Source: an uncultured Spirochaetales bacterium | GTDB lineage: Bacteria > Spirochaetota > Spirochaetia > Sphaerochaetales > Sphaerochaetaceae | Assembly: GCA_944392695.1 (NCBI GenBank) | Contig: CALXXN010000014.1 | Location: forward strand, 1 to 54,987 | Reading direction: 5' to 3' | DNA length: 54,987 nt | Shown here: piece by piece, positions 1 to 8,148 of the stretch | Numbering within the stretch: position 1 is the stretch's first letter | Layout of the letters: each line of letters starts with the position of its first letter | The notes under the pieces: model-generated | What the model was told of the DNA's origin: nothing | Seen by the model: only the letters and a program-made list of their open reading frames with translations | Databases searched by the model: none | Program-made: the position numbers and the translations under genes

Positions 1-2891
1 CTCCAGTCTATCGTTCTATTCTTCTTGAGCATATCTGTCAGCTCTTTGGTCATTGCAACAAGCTGGTCATTCTCATAGAAGTCCTTCACTGCCTGCGGTT
101 TTGTCAGAGCATCATAGAATGCCATCTCTTCGTCTGTAAGTCCAAGACTGTTAGCTTCTGAAGCTGCCTCCTTGATTTCATTGGCAATCTTCAAAAGCTC
201 CTCGATGACCTCTGCGTTAGTAATCTGCATATTGCGCCATCGATTCATGATATCTTCCATCTTCTCTGAGAACACCTGAGCTTTCACAAGATTAGTCTTC
301 TTGTAGTCATGAACCTTATCCTGAAGAAGTCTCCTGAGAAGAGTGGATGCAATATTTTTTTCCTTGAGAGCACTAACCTCCTTAAGGAAGTTCTCATCAA
401 AGAGCGAGAAATCGGTATCGATGTTCTCAAAGACATTGATGACACCATTGCTTGTAACGGACTGATTCAGAAGCTCCTTGATCTGCTTTGAGAGCTCCTT
501 CAGGCTTCGACCTGTTTTTGTTCCAGGATCCTCAATCTTATGAATCGATATCCTGACTGTCTCAAAGAATGACGCATAATAGCGTTCTTTCTTATCAAGA
601 AGACTTCGACAGAGAGATGCTGCCTGTCTTAATTGATAAGCTGCATCAAGGAATATCTTTTTCTTCTTCTGATCTCCAAGCATGAAGTTCAGGCCATTCG
701 TTACAGTCATTGCCCTGTCATAGTCAGAACCAGTAATGAATGGATTGATGTTGAAGCCATGGAACAGGTCGATACAGACTTCAAGCTTGTCACGGAATGT
801 TATGAGAGCAGTCTTCGAGATGTCGGTATCACCATAGTTGTCCTGATCCCGTTCCGTGTATTCCTTCATCGCCTCCTTAAGAGCCGTAGCAATACCTATG
901 TAATCGACAACCAGACCGCCCTCTTTGTCCTTGAAGACACGATTGACTCTTGCAATGGCCTGCATGAGATTGTGTCCAGCCATCGGCTTGAAGACATACA
1001 TTGTCGCAAGAGAGGGGACATCGAATCCTGTGAGCCACATATCGACAACAATGGCAATCTTCATCGGATCGTTATCGTCCTTGAACTTCTTTGCCAGCTC
1101 TTTCTTTGACTCCGTTCCAAGAATCTCATACCACTCAGCAGGATCATTGTTGCCATGAGTCATGACAACCTTAACCTTCTCTGTCCACTCGGGTCTCAGC
1201 CTCATCATCTCTTGATAGAGAAGGACGGCTATAGGTCTTGAATAGGCTACAACAAGCGCCTTGCCTGTCAGGATATCCTCTCTTGCCTCATAGTGAGTGA
1301 TTATGTCATTAGCAAGCGTATGGATTGTCTCAGGAGCACTCAGCAGAGCCTCCATCGTTGCATTCTCGCGCTTTGTCTTCTCAGCATTGACACTGTATTC
1401 AGGCTCTTCCTCTGCAACGTAGTCCTGAAGGATATGGTCTATATTCTCAAGGATGTCCTTATTCAGGCTCAGGTTCATGACACGGCTTTCGTAATAGACA
1501 GGTCGTGTAGCACCATCGATGACCGACTGAGTCATGTCATATACATCAATGCAATTTCCGAAGACTTCAATTGTATTGTGATCTTTCTTGGCGATAGGAG
1601 TGCCAGTGAATCCTACAAATGTTGCATTTGGCAATGCATCTCGGATAACACGGGCAGTGCCTTTCTTCATTCGTTGCGCTTTGACATCATAGCGTTCGTC
1701 AAGGCCATACTGACTTCTATGAGCCTCATCTGCGAGGACGATGATATCATCGCGCGTGGAGAAAGGCTCATCCGCTTCCTCGAACTTCTGCATAGTTGTG
1801 AAGAAGATTCCACCATAGTGCGTATTTGAGAGCGTTTCAGTAAGCTCTCTCGTGCTTCCAGCCTGCTTGGGATCTGTCCTTAAGAAATCTTTGCATTTTG
1901 AGAATTGCAGGTAAAGCTGATCATCAAGATCGTTCCTATCAGTTATAACGACTATCGTAGGATTAGGAAGCGTGTTCCTCAGCAGATGAGAAAGGAACAC
2001 CATTGAGAGCGACTTTCCGCTTCCCTGTGTATGCCAGAAGACACCACCCTTTCTTGATTTTCCAATAGCAGCTATCGTTGTCTGAAGAGCTTTCCTAACT
2101 GCATGATACTGATGATAGGCCGCAAGGATCTTGATATCACCCTTCTCTTCCTTCTGGAAAAGGATGAAGTTGTGGATGATATCCAGAAGTCTGCTCTTCT
2201 CAAGCATGCCTTTCATCAAGACTGTAAAATCAGGATTGTCATTCCTGGTCACTCCATCCACCGTCTTCCACTGCGAGTACCTGTTTTCATCAGCTGTGAT
2301 AGTTCCAGCTTTCGTAACAAGCATATCGCTGATGATACAGAAAGCGTTGTAGTTGAAAAGTGACGGGATTACCATCTTGTAATTCTCAAGCTGAAGGAAT
2401 GCGTCAGAGTAACTTGTCTGAGCTCTGGAACAAGATTTCAACTCCATCACGACCAGAGGAAATCCATTGATGAAGAGGATAACATCAGGACGTTTCTGCT
2501 CCTTCTCAATAATCGTCCACTGATTGGCGACAATAAATGAGTTGTTATCGATGTTATCGTAATCAACGAGTTTTATCAGTGGATAAATTGCCTTGCCATT
2601 CTCCATGATGCTTACAGTCAGTCCGTTCTGCAGATAGGCAGTAAATATTTCATTCCGTTGGATGAGATTTCCTGACAGCCTGTTCTTCAGAGTGAAGATT
2701 GCAGCATCAATTGCCTCTCTGGACACTCCTGGATTGAGCCGCTCAAGGGATGACCGCAAATCATCTTCATAAAGCACATCCTTGTAATCACGATCCACAT
2801 CAGGGCCAAATACATGTGTGTATCCAAGCTCATCGACAAGATATTGGACTAAAGCATTCTCAAAGACTGCTTCATTGAAAGCATCCGACAT
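1..2891 (-). CDS. hsdR: Type I restriction enzyme R subunit, 3' end outside window
   Basis: Motor and nuclease subunit of a type I restriction-modification complex, which translocates and cuts unmodified DNA. About 963 codons are open and the gene runs off the left edge. The last visible residues (TKELTDMLKKNRTIDW) match the C-terminal helical region of the family, so only a short tail is missing. The start at 2891 (MSDAFNEAVF) has AAGGGG seven bases upstream. The nuclease motif RPDVILF..VVMELKS lies near residues 132-150, Walker A GSGKS near 291-295, DEAH near 388, and motif VI (AIARVNRVFKDKEGG) further on. The partners hsdM and hsdS are not in the window; they may lie to the left. The upstream neighbour is a serine recombinase, so the locus sits in a mobile island. 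Confidence 0.95.
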   Translation of the reverse strand, partial: MSDAFNEAVFENALVQYLVDELGYTHVFGPDVDRDYKDVLYEDDLRSSLERLNPGVSREAIDAAIFTLKNRLSGNLIQRNEIFTAYLQNGLTVSIMENGKAIYPLIKLVDYDNIDNNSFIVANQWTIIEKEQKRPDVILFINGFPLVVMELKSCSRAQTSYSDAFLQLENYKMVIPSLFNYNAFCIISDMLVTKAGTITADENRYSQWKTVDGVTRNDNPDFTVLMKGMLEKSRLLDIIHNFILFQKEEKGDIKILAAYHQYHAVRKALQTTIAAIGKSRKGGVFWHTQGSGKSLSMVFLSHLLRNTLPNPTIVVITDRNDLDDQLYLQFSKCKDFLRTDPKQAGSTRELTETLSNTHYGGIFFTTMQKFEEADEPFSTRDDIIVLADEAHRSQYGLDERYDVKAQRMKKGTARVIRDALPNATFVGFTGTPIAKKDHNTIEVFGNCIDVYDMTQSVIDGATRPVYYESRVMNLSLNKDILENIDHILQDYVAEEEPEYSVNAEKTKRENATMEALLSAPETIHTLANDIITHYEAREDILTGKALVVAYSRPIAVLLYQEMMRLRPEWTEKVKVVMTHGNNDPAEWYEILGTESKKELAKKFKDDNDPMKIAIVVDMWLTGFDVPSLATMYVFKPMAGHNLMQAIARVNRVFKDKEGGLVVDYIGIATALKEAMKEYTERDQDNYGDTDISKTALITFRDKLEVCIDLFHGFNINPFITGSDYDRAMTVTNGLNFMLGDQKKKKIFLDAAYQLRQAASLCRSLLDKKERYYASFFETVRISIHKIEDPGTKTGRSLKELSKQIKELLNQSVTSNGVINVFENIDTDFSLFDENFLKEVSALKEKNIASTLLRRLLQDKVHDYKKTNLVKAQVFSEKMEDIMNRWRNMQITNAEVIEELLKIANEIKEAASEANSLGLTDEEMAFYDALTKPQAVKDFYENDQLVAMTKELTDMLKKNRTIDW

Positions 2892-2900
2892 AGCATCCCC

Positions 2901-3005
2901 TTACAAGCAACTGACAGAAGTCAATGCATCAAAGAAAAGCACCCGTTTTGATGCATGTGGTTTTACAAATCTAGGGGACTCTCCTTTTGTCTCAAATTCT
3001 ATCAT
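2901..3005 (-). CDS. Possible 34-aa leader ORF upstream of hsdR
   Basis: A short reading frame (starts MIEFETKGES, ends ALTSVSCL) whose TAA lies ten bases before the hsdR start, just ahead of its AAGGGG ribosome site. It could be translated upstream of hsdR and coupled to it, or be the tail of a lost gene. I do not recognise the sequence, and no strong ribosome site precedes it. It is listed because it fills the gap between hsdR and the recombinase. Confidence 0.2.
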   Translation of the reverse strand: MIEFETKGESPRFVKPHASKRVLFFDALTSVSCL

Positions 3006-3081
3006 AAGCATGCATTTTTGATAACTCTCTTCACCCTTGTTTAAACGTTATTGATTCTGTCAGCAGGTGAGTTATTGCATC

Positions 3082-3642
3082 TTACGCCTTATTTCGGGCA
3101 TTCAGCATTCTATAGAAGGTCGCTCTACTCAACCCCAGCCTCTTCTGAGCTTGGGCAGCTGTCAGCTCCTTGGCCTTGTAGAGTCCGATGACATAATCCC
3201 ACTCTGTAGGCTTCGCAATGGGTTTCCGCCCCTTATATTTTCCTTCAGCCTTTGCGATGGCGATTCCTTCAGCCTGACGCTGAAGAGTACATTCCCGTTC
3301 GAATTGAGAAAGGCCAGCAAAGATGGTGAGCATAAGTTTGCCTTGAGGTGTCGTAGTATCGATGTTCTCTTTCAAGGAAACGAATGACACTTTCTTCTCC
3401 TGAAGCTTGTCGATGATGAGGAGAAGATCCTTCGTAGACCTGGCCAAGCGGGAATAGGACTCGACAATCACCGTGTCTCCTTCCCGCACGAAATCCAATA
3501 GTTCCCTCAGCTTCGGACGATTCATGTCCTTGCCTGAGATTTTCTCCTCGAAGACTCTCTCAACTCCATGGTTCTTAAATGCTTCTTCCTGTCTTGCAGG
3601 ATTCTGATCAGCGGCGCTGACCCTGATGTAACCAACTGTCAT
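3082..3642 (-). CDS. Serine recombinase, resolvase/invertase family
   Basis: Small serine recombinase of 186 aa, the usual length of Tn3-type resolvases and DNA invertases. The N-terminus MTVGYIRVSAADQNPARQ places the nucleophile at Ser9. The catalytic-domain core VIVESYSRLARSTKDLL and FAGLSQFERE follow, then a C-terminal helix-turn-helix (LTAAQAQKRLGLSRATFYRML). The start at 3642 is chosen because GGGAGG lies six bases upstream and the fold begins there; a longer frame to 3801 is open but would cross the putative recombination site. It probably resolves or inverts DNA in this island. Repeats of GAGAC lie just upstream of its start (3684-3758), where resolvase sites usually sit. Confidence 0.92.
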   Translation of the reverse strand: MTVGYIRVSAADQNPARQEEAFKNHGVERVFEEKISGKDMNRPKLRELLDFVREGDTVIVESYSRLARSTKDLLLIIDKLQEKKVSFVSLKENIDTTTPQGKLMLTIFAGLSQFERECTLQRQAEGIAIAKAEGKYKGRKPIAKPTEWDYVIGLYKAKELTAAQAQKRLGLSRATFYRMLNARNKA

Positions 3643-3682
3643 AATGACCTCCCAAAGTACCAATAAAGTGGTGGTGAAGATA

Positions 3683-3758
3683 TGAGACGGATTTGTCTCA
3701 ATAACGAACTTCAATGAGACTGTTTCAGAAGTATCACTGGTGTATACCCCATTGAGAC
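3683..3758. other. Candidate recombination (res-like) site
   Basis: TGAGAC, a six-base spacer and GTCTCA form a perfect inverted repeat at 3683-3700. Two further copies of TGAGAC lie at 3715-3720 and 3753-3758. The array is 41 bases upstream of the recombinase start, the usual place for res or an autoregulated promoter. The assignment to the recombinase is an inference from position and symmetry. Confidence 0.45.
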
Positions 3759-3812
3759 CGCATCTCGGCCAGTTAATGGTTGCCCATAACCAAAAGTTCA
3801 ATCATGCATTCA

Positions 3813-3898
3813 ACGTTTACCTTCCCTTTTTCCAAGTGATGGATGGTAAACATGATAAACGCTTACAGAATAATCAGTTATTTCTAAAAGGTAAACAC
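3813..3898. repeat. Short AAGGTAAAC-type repeats
   Basis: AAGGTAAACGT (minus strand, 3813-3823), TGGTAAACAT (3844-3853), GATAAACGCT (3854-3863) and AAGGTAAACAC (3888-3898) recur within 90 bases in an AT-rich gap between the recombinase and the 114-aa ORF. They could be operator or replication-type repeats. No protein partner is identified. Confidence 0.3.
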
Positions 3899-3968
3899 TC
3901 CTTATTTATCTTGCCCAACGTACACATTTCCAAGGGATTGAAGTACACGCTGACTTGAAACTCTTCTC

Positions 3969-4313
3969 TTAAGAGAAGCTGTATCTATCAGCGTCCACAA
4001 TGCCTGGAGACTGACTTCTCTGTCGTCTTTTCTTCAAAGGTACGCTGCTCTTTAACAGCTGTTTCCTGATTGACGACAGCTCATTCATTGTGTCATTCGC
4101 AATGACATGAAGCTCTGCATAGAAAACCCGACTCTCAGCGTCAGACATCTCCTGATAGTGTCCTTCATATGTAGACCAGAGAGAATCCCAGCGTTCAACA
4201 TTATCCTGGATCATCTTCAGTTTCAGCTGCATCAATGGAGTCTGCATTTCTTTCCTGACCTTATTGACCATTTCAGATCCATCCATCAAATCAAAGAGTC
4301 GGAGATGAAACAC
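3969..4313 (-). CDS. Hypothetical island protein, helical
   Basis: Open frame of 114 aa, rich in charged residues and predicted from composition to be helical in the middle, with a basic tail (KKRRQRSQSP). I do not recognise a family. Possible starts are at 4313, 4286 (MDGSEMVNK) and 4271; none has a strong ribosome site, so the N-terminus is uncertain. It is read in the same direction as the replication-initiator-like gene and the integrase, and lies after the inverted-repeat region, so it may be the last gene of the element. It could also be a non-functional frame. Confidence 0.45.
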   Translation of the reverse strand: MFHLRLFDLMDGSEMVNKVRKEMQTPLMQLKLKMIQDNVERWDSLWSTYEGHYQEMSDAESRVFYAELHVIANDTMNELSSIRKQLLKSSVPLKKRRQRSQSPGIVDADRYSFS

Positions 4314-4365
4314 GCATGCATACCTTCGTTTTCAACGGCTGTCCGTTCCTTTGATTTTTTTCTAG

Positions 4366-4498
4366 AGTGGAAAAATGCTCCACCTTTTTGAAGGTCGCAT
4401 TTTCCCCCTCTTCATTTTTCCACTCGTTCCAAGGAGTTGGCTTTTTAAGCGAAGTGTGAGTCGTTGATACACTTCGCTGGCTCGAAAAAGCCCTCCTT
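4366..4498. repeat. Cluster of long inverted repeats
   Basis: Two nested structures lie side by side. AGTGGAAAAATG at 4366-4377 is repeated inverted at 4413-4424 (12 of 12). AGCGAAGTGT at 4448-4457 is repeated inverted at 4469-4478 (10 of 10), and this stem extends through flanking AAGGAG..GGCTTTTT (4431-4446) against AAAAAGCCCTCCTT (4485-4498). Part of it could terminate transcription. The size and the position beside a replication-initiator-like gene also fit a replication or transfer origin. Confidence 0.5.
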
Positions 4499-4525
4499 TA
4501 CTTACTTGGTTGCTTCATTCATTAA

Positions 4526-4624
4526 TTAATTCCCTGCCATAAGATGAATCAACGCGACATCCAGAAACAGATCCGGATCTTTATCCAGGAATAAAGTCAG
4601 AACATATTCCAGAACCTTTTCCAT
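4526..4624 (-). CDS. Possible 32-aa small protein
   Basis: Frame beginning MEKVLEYVLTLFLDKD and ending LIHLMAGN, with regularly spaced hydrophobic residues that could form an amphipathic helix. It lies between the initiator-like gene and the large inverted repeats, and its 5' part overlaps the 12-base repeats. No clear ribosome site is seen. It is only a candidate. Confidence 0.22.
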   Translation of the reverse strand: MEKVLEYVLTLFLDKDPDLFLDVALIHLMAGN

Positions 4625-4660
4625 ATTTGATTCCAGATGTCATTCCACATTCTATTCCAG
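4606..4660. repeat. ATTCCAG repeats at 12-base spacing
   Basis: ATTCCAG or ATTCCAC occurs at 4606, 4630, 4642 and 4654. The steps are 24, 12 and 12 bases, so a 12-base period is kept with one unit degenerate near 4618. Looser copies (ATCCAG) precede it at 4583. The array lies 55 bases beyond the 3' end of the initiator-like gene, so iterons are possible; decayed coding repeats are the alternative. Confidence 0.4.
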
Positions 4661-4715
4661 TACCATTTGAATTCCTCGTAACATATTTAGTTACAAGGAA
4701 TTTTCAGTTACAAAC

Positions 4716-5171
4716 CTATTCAGAATCCTCACTCTGTGATGCTGTTTTCCTTGTTGATTTCCTGCGTGTAGACTTTGGCAAATCTTCCTCCATTTTGTAG
4801 GCGGCCTCACCCCTCTCCCTTATCCTATAGAGTCCAGTGTATCTGTCACGAACAAGATGTTTCCTGAACTCCAGCCGGGTTGACAGATAATTTCTGTCAC
4901 CCTTGAATGTGTTCATGAGATGCCAGTGAGTGATGGCGATATACTCAAAGCCTGGTACTGTGATGATGTACTTGTTCTTCACCAGATACCGAAAAGGTTC
5001 AGCATCCTCTGTCATGTTGAAAATGGAGAGGATGCTTGGGTAAGGCACAATCCCTAAATCATCTGCCGAAATGACAAGATACATATAGAGGGAGCGAGCC
5101 TCAGCCCCACCTTTGATGAATTCTGGTTCCATGATGACATCATTTGAGATCATCCTTCGCCCAAGCGACAT
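4716..5171 (-). CDS. Phage/element replication initiator-like protein (replisome organiser N-terminal type)
   Basis: Protein of 151 aa that resembles the N-terminal winged-helix domain of phage replisome organisers and DnaD-like initiators. The recognisable run is RRMISNDVI..EFIKGGAEARSLYMYLVISADDLG, followed by NKYIITVPGFEYIAITHWH, the arrangement seen in phage replication proteins. The C-terminal third is basic (KSTRRKSTRKT) and lacks a DnaD helicase-loader domain. The start at 5171 is preferred over the upstream GTG (5177) because GAGAGG lies seven bases before it. It begins three bases after the excisionase stop, so translation is probably coupled. Role by inference: replication of the excised element. 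Confidence 0.6.
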   Translation of the reverse strand: MSLGRRMISNDVIMEPEFIKGGAEARSLYMYLVISADDLGIVPYPSILSIFNMTEDAEPFRYLVKNKYIITVPGFEYIAITHWHLMNTFKGDRNYLSTRLEFRKHLVRDRYTGLYRIRERGEAAYKMEEDLPKSTRRKSTRKTASQSEDSE

Positions 5172-5173
5172 AA

Positions 5174-5389
5174 TCACACCTCTCTGGATATAAGTTGTGC
5201 CTCATAGCCCTTATCGTTAGACGGATCAGTCGAGCACTGCTTCACATAGTCTTCAAGATCCGAGTCCAGGATGTAGACACGTCCACCGAACTTACGCCCT
5301 GTAAGTTTCTTTTTGTAGATTTCACGTCTCAAGACGGAAACCGAGATTCCCAGCTTGTCAGCTGCTTCGTAAATCGAGTATGTAGTCAT
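5174..5389 (-). CDS. Excisionase-type helix-turn-helix protein
   Basis: Small DNA-binding protein of 71 aa. YSIYEAADKLGISVSVLRRE is a MerR/excisionase helix-turn-helix, followed by the wing FGGRVYILDSDLEDYV. The start at 5389 has AAGGAGG seven bases upstream; a longer frame to 5452 would lie inside the integrase. It overlaps the integrase 3' end by 32 bases and is followed directly by the initiator-like gene, so the three form an operon. Such proteins usually set the direction of integrase-mediated recombination. Confidence 0.75.
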   Translation of the reverse strand: MTTYSIYEAADKLGISVSVLRREIYKKKLTGRKFGGRVYILDSDLEDYVKQCSTDPSNDKGYEAQLISREV

Positions 5390-6644
5390 ACGTCTTCCTC
5401 CTTGTTCTTTTCCTTGAAGTCTTGTATTCATCCGAGAGGTCAAGAATGTCATGATTCATGAACCACTCGACTGATTCATCATCAAAGAGCACCTTTTGGG
5501 CATCGAGAATCTTCTGGTAATGGATTGGAAGAACCTGGAAATAGTGCTCAAGGGCTACGTTCTCACTCGTCCATCCCAGAATTCCGCGATGGATGTCACT
5601 GGAGAGAGTGCCTGTCATCATCGAGTTGAACATCTTCCTCAGCGAGTGGAAGTCGATACCCGATTCCTTGACATCTTCTGGAGTCATTCCAGTGACAAGA
5701 CCAAGCTCCTTGCGGAACTGGTAGAGATTCTTGTCGATAGAAATCGGCTTCTTACCCTGAGTGTTCGAGAAACACAGATTCGTCCTGCTGAGATTGATTA
5801 CAGGATGAATGAACTCATAGACCCAACGAGGGATGACAGTAAGGCGATTACGCCCATTCTTAGGACTCTTCTCCTTGTTCTTTTCCGTAAGGCTCCTGCG
5901 GATATGGAGAACAACACAGTCCTCGCATTCACTCTTGCCATAGTAGGGCTCAAAGTCTTCCTTCTTGAGCGCTCTGATCTCAGAGACGCGCATGCCAGTG
6001 AAGAAACAGACCATCGAAACAGCCTGGTTGATAGGATTGCTCCATCCCTTCATCAGCATCTTGCGATAGTCCTCGATATTACCTGGGATGCGATTCTTTT
6101 TGGGCTTTGGACGTGCCATCTTGAATGTCGAATCAAATGGCGTGTGCTCCATCCAGCCAACCTCGACACAGTAATCAAAGAACTCGCGGGCTTCATCGAT
6201 GCAGTAATGGACTGTCTTATCGGCAAGCCCTTTTCTGACAAGGGAATTCTTGTAAGCATGGATGTCTTCAACTGAGAGGCTCGACAGTTTCTTCTTCCCA
6301 AGTGCAGGGATGAAATGATTTTCAAATCTTGCTGTCACCTGGGAAATCGAATGGTTTTGGCAAATTTCCTTGCGTCCTGTCGCCCTTCTGGTCATGAAGA
6401 TTCTGCATGCGGAGGCTACAGTAACCGGCTTTTCCCTCTTTTCTTCTACAGGAGTGTTCTTCTTCATGTACTCATCAAAGAGTTCCTTGGCCTTGATACC
6501 AGCCTCGCGCCTTGAGGCATGAAAGATTATCTGCTTATAGCCAGAGCGCTTCGAGGAATCCCTGATTGCAAGAACATAACGATCCTTACCTCCGTTTATA
6601 TTGGCTTTCGAATAGTAATACGGTTCTGAATTGACTCTGGCCAT
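5358..6644 (-). CDS. Tyrosine recombinase (integrase)
   Basis: Site-specific integrase of 428 aa. An N-terminal arm-binding region is followed by the SAM-like core-binding domain (about 78-165) and a catalytic domain with Arg219 (TGMRVSEIRAL), His333 and Arg336 (DFHSLRKMFN), Trp358 in the second-histidine position, and the nucleophile Tyr368 (ALEHYFQV). The start at 6644 is chosen because AGGAGG lies five bases upstream; eight further codons are open. A promoter with TTGACA and TAGATT faces it from 6730. It likely integrates and excises the island between about 3 and 11 kb. No tRNA gene or obvious attachment duplication was found within the window. Confidence 0.93.
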   Translation of the reverse strand: MARVNSEPYYYSKANINGGKDRYVLAIRDSSKRSGYKQIIFHASRREAGIKAKELFDEYMKKNTPVEEKREKPVTVASACRIFMTRRATGRKEICQNHSISQVTARFENHFIPALGKKKLSSLSVEDIHAYKNSLVRKGLADKTVHYCIDEAREFFDYCVEVGWMEHTPFDSTFKMARPKPKKNRIPGNIEDYRKMLMKGWSNPINQAVSMVCFFTGMRVSEIRALKKEDFEPYYGKSECEDCVVLHIRRSLTEKNKEKSPKNGRNRLTVIPRWVYEFIHPVINLSRTNLCFSNTQGKKPISIDKNLYQFRKELGLVTGMTPEDVKESGIDFHSLRKMFNSMMTGTLSSDIHRGILGWTSENVALEHYFQVLPIHYQKILDAQKVLFDDESVEWFMNHDILDLSDEYKTSRKRTRRKTYDYILDLRSS

Positions 6645-6701
6645 AGCTACCTCCTGTGTATATAACATACCTTTTATATATGGTCATGTTTTGTACTTTC
6701 A

Positions 6702-6730
6702 AATCTATGACACTCTTATCAATATGTCAA
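6702..6730 (-). promoter_or_regulatory. Integrase promoter with embedded inverted repeat
   Basis: Read leftwards, TTGACA (6730-6725), a 17-base spacer and TAGATT (6707-6702) make a good sigma-70 promoter about 60 bases before the integrase start. TGACA and TGTCA form an inverted repeat over 6708-6729, overlapping the promoter. This is a plausible operator for the divergent XRE protein. Confidence 0.6.
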
Positions 6731-6746
6731 TAGATATCTTTTTGTA

Positions 6747-6776
6747 TTGGTAATCTTATGTATTTTTTTCTACAAT
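6747..6776 (+). promoter_or_regulatory. Promoter for the XRE gene
   Basis: TTGGTA (6747-6752), an 18-base spacer and TACAAT (6771-6776). Transcription would start after the ATG at 6775, which argues for the downstream start at 6871 of the XRE protein. Confidence 0.4.
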
Positions 6777-6870
6777 GAGTACCCATTGCACAAGGTTTCT
6801 TTTTGTTCTTATCCTGATTGTGATTTACCTCTTTCAAAGAATTTCTGAAAATGTAGATAGGATAGAAACA

Positions 6871-8043
6871 ATGGTTTATGACGATCTCGATGCGGATGTA
6901 GTGTTGGAAAGAATTGAAACCCAGAGAATGCAGCTTGGACTATCACGTAATGAAGTTGCGGTTCAGGCAGGAATTCTCCCCTCGACATTTCTGAGTAATT
7001 TCAAGAAACATAAGATTCCGATGTTCGCTGACCTCTTCAGGATTGCGGCAGCGCTTGGCGTCCCAGTAGATGCTCTGCTCTATGGATATAAATGTAAGAA
7101 CGACAGCTACGAAGACACGAACAACATCTTGTATTGGGTCACGAAATCAGGAGGTGTCCCCGCTGCTTCAAGTCTTCTGATGCACTGCTCCGACAAAACT
7201 GCAATATGCAAGACCCTTCAAGTTCTGAACGACAACAGCACTAAAGGTGTTCTATCTGATCCTTTGATTTGTGAGACATCCGATGATCTCTGTTTGAGTG
7301 TTTTTATTTCATTCCTTCGTGCGGAGGAAGTTGATGCCATTCACATCTACAAATGTGTGATGAAAATCCTCGAAGAAGGATATGTATCAAGATATGATTA
7401 CCTCCGGCCATTAGTAACGCTGCTGATGGAAATGCAGGAACTGGAAAACTGCCTATGGGACTACAAGCATCTACCCGTTGAATATCTTTGGAAGGAAATA
7501 GACAAAAAGGTCAAAAACAGCAGCGTCTATAGCAACAAGACCAAATTCCTCAATGACTCAGGTATCAACAGCAGGACTTATTCTGACTACTACGATGCAA
7601 CCAGGACGAAATCCTCACCATCAACAGAAACAGTGTGGAAGGTTTGCGCACTTCTCAATCTAGGGGATCTTGATACAAGGATACGTTCCCATCTCCCTGG
7701 AATCGGAACTCATCTTGAAAACAGTACTATAACCAAACTTATAAAGACCTATGAAATTCAAAATGACGTTCTCAAGGAAAATCTCAAGTCCTTACCATTC
7801 CTTGCCCAGTTCTTTGATGCCATTTTCTCGCTTGGCTATGGCGGTTTGAACCAGATTAACAAAATAGCAGCGGGTGCCAGAATCACTCCGTATTCAGACA
7901 TGATGTATAGTACAGAACGAACCAGGCCGCACTATTTTTCATGTTTCTATGATGAGAACGCAAGAGAAGTCGAATACGCTTATGGTACTGACTTCGCAAG
8001 GGACAAAATGCACAATTCTTATGGCCTGGAAATAGAGGACTGA
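6871..8043 (+). CDS. XRE-family regulator with long C-terminal domain
   Basis: Protein of 390 aa with a Cro/CI-type helix-turn-helix near the N-terminus (LGLSRNEVAVQAGILPSTFL, about residues 22-41), followed by a long helical region of no recognised family. A second helix-turn-helix-like stretch (FLNDSGINSRTYSDYYDATR) lies around residues 230-250. The frame is open back to 6775 with a hydrophobic run, but a promoter -10 box overlaps that ATG, so the start at 6871 with AGGATAG eight bases upstream is preferred. It is transcribed divergently from the integrase and followed by a tiny ORF and an AlbA-domain protein. It may repress the integrase or sense a trigger for its downstream partner. Confidence 0.7.
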   Translation: MVYDDLDADVVLERIETQRMQLGLSRNEVAVQAGILPSTFLSNFKKHKIPMFADLFRIAAALGVPVDALLYGYKCKNDSYEDTNNILYWVTKSGGVPAASSLLMHCSDKTAICKTLQVLNDNSTKGVLSDPLICETSDDLCLSVFISFLRAEEVDAIHIYKCVMKILEEGYVSRYDYLRPLVTLLMEMQELENCLWDYKHLPVEYLWKEIDKKVKNSSVYSNKTKFLNDSGINSRTYSDYYDATRTKSSPSTETVWKVCALLNLGDLDTRIRSHLPGIGTHLENSTITKLIKTYEIQNDVLKENLKSLPFLAQFFDAIFSLGYGGLNQINKIAAGARITPYSDMMYSTERTRPHYFSCFYDENAREVEYAYGTDFARDKMHNSYGLEIED

Positions 8044-8046
8044 AAT

Positions 8047-8148
8047 ATGAGAGATGCTGATAAAAAGCCAGATAAAATTGACATTATCAGACGAATTCAG
8101 TCCAAGTTGCAGAACAAGAACAGGTGGTTAATATATGAAGAACGATAA
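8047..8148 (+). CDS. Small 33-aa ORF between XRE and AlbA-domain genes
   Basis: The frame starts three bases after the XRE stop, with GAGG eight bases upstream. It is strongly charged (MRDADKKPDKIDIIRRIQSK) and overlaps the first 14 bases of the next gene in another frame. This spacing suggests translational coupling of three genes. The peptide matches no family I know. It could be functional or only a re-initiation device. Confidence 0.4.
   Translation: MRDADKKPDKIDIIRRIQSKLQNKNRWLIYEER

Noticed and set aside
633-2363. Several plus-strand frames inside hsdR
   Set aside because: They are antisense shadows. The minus-strand frame has continuous HsdR motifs from 2891 to the left edge.
6775-6870. 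N-terminal membrane anchor on the XRE protein
   Set aside because: The in-frame extension is hydrophobic, but a likely -10 box (6771-6776) overlaps that ATG, so it is probably not translated.
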